Below are positions 22,201 through 30,944 of a stretch of 64,000 bases of DNA, one piece after another. The position numbers were made by a program, and so were the translations under genes. Source of the DNA: Ophiostoma sp. CBS 140.51 (taxonomy: Eukaryota; Ascomycota; Sordariomycetes; Ophiostomatales; Ophiostomataceae). The stretch covers positions 177,797 to 241,796 of the forward strand of contig JANSLP010000019.1 in assembly GCA_029298735.1 (NCBI GenBank), given 5' to 3'. The notes beneath the pieces are model-generated. The model was not told the origin of the DNA, made no database searches, and saw only the letters and a list, made by a program, of their open reading frames with translations. Position 1 is the stretch's first letter. Each line of letters begins with the position of its first letter.

Positions 22201-23793
22201 CTGGCGTCGTCGGTTGGTTCGTCGTCCCGCCTCCTTCGGCTCAACCGAGCCCTACTCAGTATGGAGTTTGGCGCAAGCGGGTCGAACCCGACACTGTCGA
22301 CACCCGGTGTCACCAGAGATACATACTACAGAACCAACTCGCAGGATACCGAGAGCAGCAGCAACTCTTTCTCGGGGCAGCCTGGCAATGGTGCCTCCAC
22401 TTCGAAACAGCCCACCAACTCGTTTACCAACAAGAGACCGACGCTGCGGAGAAGTGCTTCGTCTAGGCAGGATACCCTGAGTGTCGCCACGTCCGAGTTT
22501 TTGCCCACGGCGAAGGGTGAGGAGGACGATAAGGACGACAACGAGACTGAGGACACCTCAGATAGGCTGACCGACAGGGACTACCTCCCCTGGCCGCACG
22601 ACCCGCCGTTCCCCTTCCCGACCAAGGATGGCAAAGCCGCCGGGTTCGACCGCAATGCTGCCCTCAATCCCTACGTCATTGTCGAGCGCGCGCTCTCGTT
22701 TGAAGTGCGGACGTCGCCACTGCACGCGTCCGCCATGGTCTTGCTGCTGCAACCACTCATGCCGGACGACGTCGTCGATCCGCTGCAGGCGCGCGCCATT
22801 CTACGGCAGCACCATTCCCGACTCATGGGCATGAAGCTGTTTTTGGAGGCGGCTTTGTTGCGCAACCTATGCATTCCAGGCTGGCCGTCAACGCGCGGCA
22901 ACAATGTCGAGCTCTCAAAATGGGGCAGCAACGCCAACTTTACGTCGATTGTCGCCCCCGCGCAAAAGAATGTCTCGGCTTCGTACATTTGCGTCACCTG
23001 CAAGAAACCCCGCGAGATTGAGAACCACAACAGTCCGGGCAGTGGTAGTAACTCTGAGTCGCTGTGGCGGTGTGACCGCTGCAAGAGTGTGATGGCGCCA
23101 TGTGCCGTGTGTGGGCACAGAGACATCGCCGAGGGGGATACGAACAGTAACGAGAGTCTGTTATCCACCTGGTGGTACTGCGTCGGCTGCAGCCATGGCG
23201 GACACTTGTCGTGTCTGGAAGGGTGGCACTCTCAAGAAGAGGGGGCAGGATCTCCCAAGATTGGTTCTTTTGGCAGCTTCGCCGCGGACGCGGCGCTGCA
23301 CATCCCCTCCTCCGGCACGGGCACTGAGTTTAGTGACGGCTGCTGCCCCCTCGACGGCTGTGGACACGCCTGTCTGCCTGGGCAGTGGCGAACCGAGACC
23401 ATCACTCAAAGAAGTGATGAAGTCGCGTCGAGAGCGGCCCACCTTTTGCCGTCAGGCAGTACTCTCGGCCAGGCTGATCGAGAGGACGACACAACAGCCA
23501 CCCCTGATAGTCAGAGAGTCCGTGCCGACGGCCATGAAGTCGGGCAGAGTCGGGCAGTCGACATGGTCAGGGAGTCACTAAGTAATCCGCCAATTACGGG
23601 CATTGGTCGCACTGGCAGCGACCTGTCCGCTGGCCGCACCATCTTGAGCTCCAGCCCCGGCCGCAGTTCTGTTCTCGGAGGCGGCGGCGGAAGTGGCGGC
23701 AGTATTGGAGGGAACTACCCCGTCCTGGGCGAACTGCGTGAACGCGAACGACGAAAGAGTGTCAAGTTTGCCGGGACGGACGACAGGGGATAA
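19255..23793 (+). CDS. RTC1: SEACAT/GATOR2 complex subunit Rtc1 (WDR24 orthologue)
   Basis: A 1512-residue intronless protein matching Rtc1/Sea2, the WDR24 orthologue. It is part of the vacuole-associated SEA complex that relays amino-acid state to TORC1. Residues ~60-450 form a WD40 propeller: SIRDVKWGTGRNDTHIFTAC, ALDINPYKDAYLLSGSQDGM, CSSLSWHPDGEHLLSGGVDK and later blades. A long low-complexity Ser/Asn/Thr-rich middle follows. Near ~930-1040 comes a helical region (NPYVIVERALSFEVRTSPLH). The C-terminal zinc-binding RING-like domain has CVTCKKP, WRCDRCKSVMAPCAVCGH, WWYCVGCSHGGHLSCLEGW and CCPLDGCGHACLPG. A disordered tail follows the zinc domain, which is longer than in yeast. The ATG at 19255 is the first in frame. 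Confidence 0.95.
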   Translation: MRKLLSKPAGLSQHHHDGTSTTHDEDRAHNGHHSQHAHLSDRPSTSPVPLLYRPSGPQEVAFQVGVPIAALDKSPDGRAAVLAGRHVLKTVRVERGDNIDSHVSIRESFDLRALITAQASPRVNSTASIAEQLSIRDVKWGTGRNDTHIFTACLRGKIFQYDLSHLGGNNTSNATSNISFIQTQEDSRQINALDINPYKDAYLLSGSQDGMVRCFDTRTLVASRLGPTFRPMQAFKCNADVRAVQWSPKQGFYFACCTEQGAVMKWDIRKPSAPVLRITAHEKACSSLSWHPDGEHLLSGGVDKTCHVWDFSKTADKRQKPKWTLHTPASVAAVAWRPGQWSATCQGLRAAQVAVSYDVSGPKRPGINAAHVWDLARPTIPYKTVERFECSPSALLWKDQEFLWTAGEDGLFCQSDMAFAPRVIDRTAVSTLAFSSTGDVLTFLDERPPPPRPRVLASVHKDLPSATAAAAAAAAVSSSYGSDPTTPAPALSINQSDSEDDVVRGFLMPRRRNLGRKRRASSVHHLSSTPPSSGHPGSANSNNSSGSNTNRDSNNRESNNNSSNTSVNTNGNLTVSLEDSLRATGAFRPQQIMAIGHIPSAARKDTYGYLAKIYLETLEKRLPAYMRHGAVVPLPDRVTSILDTYARAAENVSQFRLAQVWRILAFAMDLLFRNRAQYHKERRLEGATYPSDTHHHQNGANGTSNTTGSKIRGERLPSSDPSGSTLESVSSDGHGNSTLVPSTSNSRTLPVRSLLAEEIESTSNMPTPLARPVSGLAYLGEHYQGGADYKSTAAAAGGSSFDSASGGGLPSDIESFNLPPARYQDYLASQPRRRHLDSMPISEMSETPHLSSVEGYDFYDTEAMASAIDVPGRPASTTRPPRPTRTDSQQEDRSPVRAPDFHRQDSTDSAGGRIFEISQASVGHALDDSELMGAGGSSLTTTTTNTSEARGRGRDSISLADDSLSQSRSRGRQPEKPGRKDTLASSVGSSSRLLRLNRALLSMEFGASGSNPTLSTPGVTRDTYYRTNSQDTESSSNSFSGQPGNGASTSKQPTNSFTNKRPTLRRSASSRQDTLSVATSEFLPTAKGEEDDKDDNETEDTSDRLTDRDYLPWPHDPPFPFPTKDGKAAGFDRNAALNPYVIVERALSFEVRTSPLHASAMVLLLQPLMPDDVVDPLQARAILRQHHSRLMGMKLFLEAALLRNLCIPGWPSTRGNNVELSKWGSNANFTSIVAPAQKNVSASYICVTCKKPREIENHNSPGSGSNSESLWRCDRCKSVMAPCAVCGHRDIAEGDTNSNESLLSTWWYCVGCSHGGHLSCLEGWHSQEEGAGSPKIGSFGSFAADAALHIPSSGTGTEFSDGCCPLDGCGHACLPGQWRTETITQRSDEVASRAAHLLPSGSTLGQADREDDTTATPDSQRVRADGHEVGQSRAVDMVRESLSNPPITGIGRTGSDLSAGRTILSSSPGRSSVLGGGGGSGGSIGGNYPVLGELRERERRKSVKFAGTDDRG

Positions 23794-24471
23794 GAGTAGA
23801 TGAAAGGGAGTTCGATGATAGAGCGGCATTGTTTTACGGCCAGTAGCGTTACGGAGCATCATGATTTGTATTGTATTGTATTGTTTGTATTTGTATTTGT
23901 ATTTACTTGGCGGTAGCGAATGTACGATGAATCGACTTTGATGTCTTGATGACGGATCAGAATTGCCCGTTTGGGTGTCTTTTAGTGGCGTGCCTACTGT
24001 CAATTACAGGACAGGGCGTCGGCGCAGCATACAGGGCAACCGCTGTTGTGGAATCAATAGTGGCTTATCCTTGGTCTTGGGGCACTGACGACATTGCACC
24101 AAAGAAGCTACCCCGCCGAAATTTACAGATTTGTCATTCCGTTGGGCCAAAGAGCTAGGGGCGAATGGCAGCAAATAGCGATGGCGAATGCGCCAACAGA
24201 AGAAGGTGTGAGGGTTGTTTCGGCTTTTGCGCATCCCGGCCGATTGACTCGAACAACTTTGTTCGAATTGATCCCGCTCGACTCGACTTGACTTGATTTG
24301 ATTTGACTTGACATATATATTCACGTCCCCATCTCCAACTGAGAGTCAATTGCAATCAACAGACATCAATCAACAGATATCAATCAACAGACATCCATCA
24401 ACAGTCATCAATCAACAAGACTACTTCAAAGTCAACCAACAACTTTTCCACTACACCACAACCACACCTTC
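23794..24471. other. Intergenic: RTC1 3' end and MsrA promoter
   Basis: Holds a GTATT/TTGTATT simple repeat (about 23,868-23,902), seven CTTGA-type pentamers (24,276-24,310), a TATA-like ACATATATAT (24,311-24,320) about 155 bp before the MsrA ATG, and a 14-bp tandem repeat listed separately. Confidence 0.6.
24353..24422 (+). repeat. Five tandem 14-bp units (CAATCAACAGACAT)
   Basis: Five adjacent, slightly divergent copies lie between the TATA-like box and the MsrA start, ending 49 bp before the ATG, so they are probably in the 5' leader. The units contain no ATG and are almost free of G, giving an unstructured leader. Function unknown. Confidence 0.85.
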
Positions 24472-25116
24472 ATGGGCTTCTCCATCTTTTCGTCTTTTGC
24501 CCGTCTTTCTGCTCCCTTTCGCGCGTCCGTCCGCATGTCTGCCGCTCCCACAACTTCTGCAGCTTCCGCTGCCGCCGCCGCACTGGCGTCCAGCGCCCCC
24601 GCCGGCGCCCAAAAAGCCACGGTGGCCGCCGGCTGCTTCTGGGGCGTCGAGCACGAGTACCGCAAACACTTTGAGGGCAAGGGTGTCTACGATGCGCGCG
24701 TCGGCTACATTGGCGGCGACGCCGCCAGTCCGAGCTACCGCGCCGTCTGCAGCGGCAGCACTGGCCACGCCGAGGCCACGCAGATCACCTTTGATCCCAC
24801 GAAAGTGTCGTATCGCGAACTCCTCGAATTCTTCTACAAGATGCACGACCCGACGACACCGAACCAGCAGGGCAACGACCGCGGGTCGCAGTACCGCAGT
24901 GGCATCTTTTACCACGACGCCGAGCAGGAAAAGGTGGCGCGGGAGGTGACGGCGGCGGCCAACGAGCAGTGGTGGAAGGGCAAAATTGTCACCGAGATTC
25001 TTCCCGCGAAACAGTGGTGGGACGCCGAGGACTACCACCAGCTGTACCTGGTGAACAACCCGGACGGCTACGTGTGTGCGAGCCACTATGTGCGGTCGTT
25101 TCCAGAGTTGAAGTAG
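24472..25116 (+). CDS. Peptide methionine-S-sulfoxide reductase MsrA
   Basis: A 214-residue MsrA that reduces methionine-S-sulfoxide in proteins. The catalytic motif GCFWG is at residues 54-58 (Cys55), followed by the family blocks GYIGG, TGHAEATQITFDP, YRELLEFFYKMHDPTTPN, GNDRGSQYRSGIFYH and the end AEDYHQLYLVNNPDGY. The first ~45 residues are basic and Ala/Ser-rich with no acid before residue 60, like a mitochondrial targeting sequence. A second ATG at codon 22 (RMSAAP) could give a cytosolic form from the same gene, as in other eukaryotic MsrAs. No resolving-Cys extension beyond the core is evident. It converges on the Bax-inhibitor-family gene. Confidence 0.95.
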   Translation: MGFSIFSSFARLSAPFRASVRMSAAPTTSAASAAAAALASSAPAGAQKATVAAGCFWGVEHEYRKHFEGKGVYDARVGYIGGDAASPSYRAVCSGSTGHAEATQITFDPTKVSYRELLEFFYKMHDPTTPNQQGNDRGSQYRSGIFYHDAEQEKVAREVTAAANEQWWKGKIVTEILPAKQWWDAEDYHQLYLVNNPDGYVCASHYVRSFPELK

Positions 25117-25369
25117 GCGTGCAAGGGTGCGTAGCAGTCAGATTAATCTGAGCGGGAGGATCATGGCAGGATATCACGGCCGGCGGATGGTCTAGATAGG
25201 ATGTACATAGCGGAGAATCACATTTGCATTTCCATTTACAGAGTTGTTTGAATCAATATGATTTGAATTGAGATTGTTGTACAAGTTGACTGCTAGCTAT
25301 GTATGTTATTTTCAGTCTTCTTCGTCTTCCACCTTCGACATTATTATCTGCCTCTCTGCGGGGTGTGGT

Positions 25370-26431
25370 CTACTTCCTCCGGTTCTGCTGCATCATCAGA
25401 ATCTGCACCATGCGGATAAAAATGTTCAAAAAGTCCAGCTCCAGCGAAATGCTCTCATTCACAGGGTCGCGCTTGATGACGCCGCGCTCCGCCAGCCGCG
25501 CGTGGTGCAGCACCTTTTGCACATCATACAGCGTAAAACCGCCAAAGACGGCCAGGCCGCCCCAGAGCCACATGTTCTCGGTGAATGCCAGCGTGCGCAC
25601 CGCCGTGGCGGGGATGATGAGCGGGGCCAGACCGGACGCCAGGACAATGGCGCAACCCGCCAGCAGCGGGCCGCCCAGGTACAGATATTTCTCCTGCTTA
25701 GCCGTAGCGCCGACAATCGAGATAGAACCCATCATAGCGACTGTGTACAGACCAGCACGGGCCAGCAGCGCACCAGGCGCGAACGCCATCAGCGGCGCAA
25801 TAAAAGCCGCCTGCGTCGCATTAAAGGCCGTCCAAAGCGCATACTTGGGCAGGTAGTTGTCCGGGTCAATCGAGCGGGTGCCAATCATCGTGCCGAAACT
25901 CAGCGCGAGACCGCCAATGCCGACGGCCCAGGGGTTGGCCGTCATAATCCGAAACACGAAACCCGACTGGATCATGGCGCGCGCCGTGATGGCAATGATG
26001 CCGATGCCAAGACCGGTGTGAAGGAATGTGTTGTTCAGATATTCGCGCTCGTACAGCGGCATACCGCCGTCCTCGCGTGTCTCACGGTTAAACACCAAGT
26101 TGACGGCCATCAAAGTGCCGCCGAAAATGGCGCCGCCGACCAGCAGCTTGCGTAGCGGCGACGCCTGCGACACGGTCTGCTGGGTCTGCTGGTAGTACGA
26201 CCGCGACGCGCCGGCCAGACGGGCCAGAAGGGAGGAGGCAGGAGTCGAAGAGTGGGTGGTCGACTTCTTCGTGGCGTTGGTAATGGTGGTCCGCGATGTG
26301 AAGAAGCTGTTCTTGACGGCCGACTGGTGGAATGCGCGCATGCCCATCAGCGTCGAGGGCGATGCTTTCGCAGCTTGCGGTGCCAGGCGCCGGAGCGCGG
26401 CCGGGCCCATGGCGGGTGGTAAGACGATCAT
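25370..26431 (-). CDS. Mitochondrial Bax inhibitor-1 family protein (GHITM/TMBIM5-like)
   Basis: A 353-residue membrane protein of the Bax-inhibitor-1 superfamily, closest in layout to GHITM/TMBIM5 of the inner mitochondrial membrane (cristae organisation, Ca2+/H+ exchange in animals). The N terminus is basic and Ser/Thr-rich with LMGMRAFHQSAVKNSF, a presequence-like stretch. A first hydrophobic helix (LRKLLVGGAIFGGTLMAVNLV) is followed by seven BI-1-type helices, with IGGLALSFGTMIGTRS and FGGFTLYDVQKVLHHARLAE, the conserved C-terminal segment with its acidic residue, and NIFIRMVQILM near the end. The ATG at 26431 is the first in frame; another ATG lies seven codons later. Single exon. Bax-inhibitor function in fungi is not established from sequence. 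Confidence 0.92.
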   Translation of the reverse strand: MIVLPPAMGPAALRRLAPQAAKASPSTLMGMRAFHQSAVKNSFFTSRTTITNATKKSTTHSSTPASSLLARLAGASRSYYQQTQQTVSQASPLRKLLVGGAIFGGTLMAVNLVFNRETREDGGMPLYEREYLNNTFLHTGLGIGIIAITARAMIQSGFVFRIMTANPWAVGIGGLALSFGTMIGTRSIDPDNYLPKYALWTAFNATQAAFIAPLMAFAPGALLARAGLYTVAMMGSISIVGATAKQEKYLYLGGPLLAGCAIVLASGLAPLIIPATAVRTLAFTENMWLWGGLAVFGGFTLYDVQKVLHHARLAERGVIKRDPVNESISLELDFLNIFIRMVQILMMQQNRRK

Positions 26432-29400
26432 GGTTGTTGTGATGAATCGATGTGTGGTGATGTCGCGGAGATGACGATTGATGGAATGAGTCGTGGGAAA
26501 AAAGAAAGCCAAAAGCTTTTAACAAGGCAAGAACAAAGTGGAGGCAAACACCGCAATGACGTGCAGTCAAAGCCCACGACCAGCAAAAGCGGGACACTTT
26601 CCACTTTCCGCTTTCCACGCTGCTTAACTCATCATTTCTTGTTCACGTGCCATTGGTCTGCGGGGTTAATACCCGGAATTAGTGTACGTCGGCATGTTTT
26701 GGTGGCTGTGTTCAGGCGAAAGTGTACTGAAGCCAGCAAAATACGAGTACAGGCCATTCAGGCACCAAACTCAAGCTGTCGCCGGCAATTTTTGCATCTT
26801 CTCTTACCTTCTGTCAAATACCACTTCTAGAACTGTCCACGACAACGCCAGGCACTGCCGCCGGGTCCTCTCGGCGAAGAGGTCCTGAGGGAGAGATCGT
26901 CGGCCTTTTTCACTGTCCGTCCATCGAGGCCATTCAGAGCGACACTTGTAAGCTCCGCGATGATGAGGTAACGGACACTGCAAAAGACAAAGAGGTGTTC
27001 AAAAATAAGGGAGACAATTGAGAGAAAGATGACAAAAGTTGAGAATGTGAAGAGAGCAAGACGAAAGTAAAATATCGAAGAGAGTCTTTTGAATCTGGTG
27101 TGTTTTGTATTTAGGGCGAAGAAAAAAAACAATAAAAAAACAATAAAAAAAAGAACACAACAAAATTATTCAATAAACCAAATCAAACCATAGTCTTCGA
27201 AAATTAAATAAATAAAATGCAATAAGAAGAAAGCAACAACACACATCACAGTCGCATCGTCGATGAGATCGTCAAAATTACTCGCGTGAATACGAATTAC
27301 GACAATGGTCGACCACAACAAACAACCCAACAATCCAACGATCCCACGATCCCACGATGCTCAAATGAGGCTGACGACGTTGATGGGCGATCGGTGAGAA
27401 CGGAAAGACAGGCGAGGAAATGCACAGAGACAAGAGAGAGAAAAAAGAGTACCACGCATCCTTCGCTTCAATCCTATTCGCAGCCCGTCAAGGCTGTCTT
27501 TTCTTGTGTTGTGCACCCTCTCTTCCTCTCAACTCCCGCAAGGCACAGGGCACCGGCAGCTGACGTGAAGGATTTCGCAGTCAAGGACAGAGAACGGAGA
27601 ACTTGCTCGACTCGGTCAACACGGAATCCTTCAAAAGTGAAGAAGAGAAGACAGTGTCAACTGAAAGAAAACCAACGGGCAAGACCCTGCAAATCCTGTG
27701 TGAACCCTTGACCGAAATACTGCTGCATGTCCAGAGTCTGGCCCTCGAAAATGGGCTGTGAAGCGACTCAGTCGTGGAGTGGAAAACTCCGAAATCCTTC
27801 AACCACACATAATCCGCTGGGTGCATAAGGCCAGGGAAATGAAATGGCACAAATCCCGTCAAAATCCCATGAATGCGACCCCTTCTCATTCTGTTATTCT
27901 TCCACCCATTCACTTTTTTTCACGCGGCTCGTAGGATCGCAATCCTCAAGACGATCCTTACCATCCGAATTTTCGTCTTTTCCTTTTCCATCTTTTCATC
28001 CAGCCTCCTTTCCGACACTTTACGACGCACTTAGACAGGATGTGCGGGCGTGCAGACGTAGGCTTCTCATTTCGCCTTCAATGCGAGACGAGCAGACAAA
28101 ATAGTCAGGCACATAGTCAGGCACAACAGTCAGAAGAGTGTCGCAGAAAAGGATGAGAAAAAAGGATCGCATCAGTTGAGATGTGCATCGTTCCTAGTGC
28201 ATCGTTTAGTGTTCAGTGATTGTTCCTGGCGATTGTCCCTGTCAGACTTTTATTTCAAACAAGTTGACAATTGTGCATATTCAATTTATTCAAAACAATC
28301 CTTTGAGATGATTGAATAAACGAAAATAAAAAAGGAGGTACGTCGTAGAGATCTTTCTTTGTCTTTGCACGGTAACGTTTATCCACGCCACCTTCTCAAC
28401 ATCACGGCTCCTCTGGCCGACATCTTCCCCGGTGGAATCTGCAATCACATGAGAATGGGAATGAGAATGAACAAAAAGTGGCTGGTGGACTTGTCCAAGA
28501 AAAGGCGGAGAGACAAAATGCGCATATCCCATGAGATGGCCCAAAAGTGGCAAGGCCTTGCTGACGTCGCTGACGAAGAGAGAGCCAATAGACGGAAGGC
28601 GGCCCACCACGCGGGTGTGATGCGGAGGATGGAGAAGGATGCAAGTGAGGATGTACACGATATGTACAACGGGTTAGGATGGATGAGGTGGGACGGAGGA
28701 TGGCGGAGAAAGGCTTACCAACAGGAACATAGGAAAGGCAGACGTAGAGACAGACGGAAAAACAAGACACAACAGACAAAAGACAATGGCCTTGTGGGTG
28801 AGTCTGTTCCTGCCTTGTCTTGTCGTACAAGTACACCCTCATGACAACCAAAGTGTCAGACAGACAAGACGGAATGCTCCGCGTAAGGCGAGTCGAACGG
28901 ACGGCAGGGTACATGGTGACCGGGGTTGGGACGTCCATGGACCAGGCTGACGTTGTTGGCCATTGTCTTGTGTACGAAGTAGATTGATTTCCTGGCTGCC
29001 TTCCTGGCCCGCGGAGGATTTTATTTTCCTGATTGTCTTGTTTTCAACTATCTCTGATGAAAACATTTTGTTTGATTTTGTCTCTCCGATGAGGCCTCGC
29101 GAGCCCGTTAGCCTTGTAAGATATCTGCTCCCGAGGCTTCTTTTGTACACTTGTACGATATTATTGTTGACGACCGACGTTAAAGTTGGAAAAGAACAAA
29201 ACAAAGGAAGACCACACGACCTTTTCATCCTCCATGACAGCCAAACGGATTGCAAAACGGCCCTCTACAGAATGAGACACGCCGATGCCGCAGCAAGGTC
29301 AACGGCGTCATGGACTGTACACTGTCAATCGGGCATATGACGGTGAACCTAGAACTTGAGCTGACATCAGCTTTGTTGCCTTTCATCATTAACCAAATTT

Positions 29401-30690
29401 CTTCTCGTTCTTGACTCTCATAAGTGTATTTTCACGAGTATTTGTTCATAATTTATCTTGATTGTCTTGCATTTTCTTGAAATGTTTTGTAGTCTGCTTC
29501 TCTTTTTTTAGAGTGACCTATCACGGTCAACACTGCTCTCGAGACATTTTGTCGAGAAATAACACATGCCGCTCGCAGCTCCCTTCAAATGTGAACCATG
29601 TGTTCGGCCTCGTCCGAACGAATTACGTTTACAGGAGAGTGCTCCTTCTAGGCAGCTCGCTGTAGGCCGTACGTTGTATCTGGAGGCTCAAAAGAGCACG
29701 TCGTATTCTTCTCAGCCTCTTTGTATTTTTCTGTTCTAGTGGAGCGAGCAGATATGTCTCTCATCTTATTACAGTCAATTTTGTATGTCTCTTCCCCGCC
29801 ACCTCTTCAGCTGCGGGCTGCAGCTCATGGCGCCAGAAGACAACCTTTTGGTCTAGTGGATGTCACTGCTACAGGCACAGCCTCGAGTTCATAGACATAA
29901 AGGGAAGTATGTGAAGAGGAAGAGAAGAGAGAATTGACCGAAAAGGTAAAAGGCGTGAGGCGGTGATGTAGTGTTGCATTCGCGATGCTGCGTTGGGTTG
30001 GGGGTGAGATAGGAAAAGAGAGAAAAATGACAAAAGAGGAATTGGGTGGAAGACGTGGAAAGGGATGCAACTCAATATTGGCCAGACCTCACGGTCACCA
30101 GGCCTGTCCGGGTTAAGCCGCAGTGGATATCACTGACACCGACAGCGACTGACAAGGCTAGCGAGGCATTGCAAAGGAAGCAGAGGAATCCCAAGGGAGT
30201 CCAGAAATCCAGCAAAGTCCAGCCGGAAATGCAGAAATACGACTTGCTCGTCCGAATCTGGTGTGCAGACTGCACGGAAATGCACCCACTGCCACACAAA
30301 AGACCACATGCAATACTACCCTCCTTCTCGAGTGGGGCCCGTTAACCAATATGGGCCAGGCCGGCCAGGGATACATTTCCCATTTGACTCTCGACCTGCG
30401 TCTTTTCTGTGCGGCTTCTTCATGTATTTCTGCTTGTCTCGCCCTCTTGGATGTCTTACTTTTTCCCTGTGTCGTCTGCATGGCGATATCCCTTTCTGGC
30501 TAGCGTTCGCATGGCTCGCTCGCTGAAGAATGGGCTGATGCTAACTTTTGGAAGTGGTAGGCATCGAGACTGTTTATATGTGTACCTTTTGTTTAGACCT
30601 CCTTTCCTTTACTTTTATTCTTTTACCATTTTACCTCCCTTGCAGAGGCTCTTCCCACGCGAACCGTTAGTGCACAGCCCCTTGTAAATA
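26432..30690. other. Gene-poor region, no supported gene
   Basis: 4.3 kb without a convincing gene. Open frames (for example 27,286-27,711 plus, 28,359-28,844 plus, 28,402-28,938 minus) give no recognisable domain, and overlapping frames are open together. Visible items are A-rich runs of CAATAAAAAAA type at 27,121-27,155 and a tandem ATAGTCAGGCAC pair near 28,102-28,125. A diverged transposon or a non-coding transcript is possible but not supported. Confidence 0.45.
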
Positions 30691-30696
30691 TTTGCA

Positions 30697-30830
30697 TGTC
30701 ATCCCGTCCAAATCCAGACAATGAGGCCTTAACCTCACAGAGGCTGGGGCTTCGTAGGGCAGGATGACAGGTGGCAGGGGGGCACGGACAGGGGACTCGA
30801 ACCAGGGTACCCTGGAAAGCCACTGGGCTG
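30697..30830 (-). other. Structured element with Pol III B-box match (SINE or tRNA-relic candidate)
   Basis: On the minus strand GGTTCGAGTCC (30,793-30,803) matches the Pol III B-box consensus in full, and CAGCCCAGTGG (30,820-30,830) matches 10 of 11 positions of an A-box. The two are only 16 bp apart, too close for an intact tRNA. Downstream, TGTCATCC and GGATGACA (30,697-30,704 and 30,762-30,769) form an inverted repeat enclosing a smaller GAGG...CCTC hairpin. No cloverleaf can be folded, so this is at most a relic or SINE-like unit. Confidence 0.3.
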
Positions 30831-30944
30831 TCAATTGTTAACGGACGGTTGGCAAGGCCAGGCCGTTGTTTGGACCAGGAACTCGGACTTTGACTTACAC
30901 CAAATTCCGCACATCGTGAGCAACAGTTGTGAAATACTTTTCAT

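Noticed and set aside
28359..28844. 161-codon basic open frame
   Set aside because: Lys/Arg-rich by base composition; overlapping frames open on both strands; no family recognised.
30793..30830. tRNA gene
   Set aside because: B-box is perfect but the A-box is only 16 bp away and no acceptor, D or T stems pair, so no tRNA can be folded.
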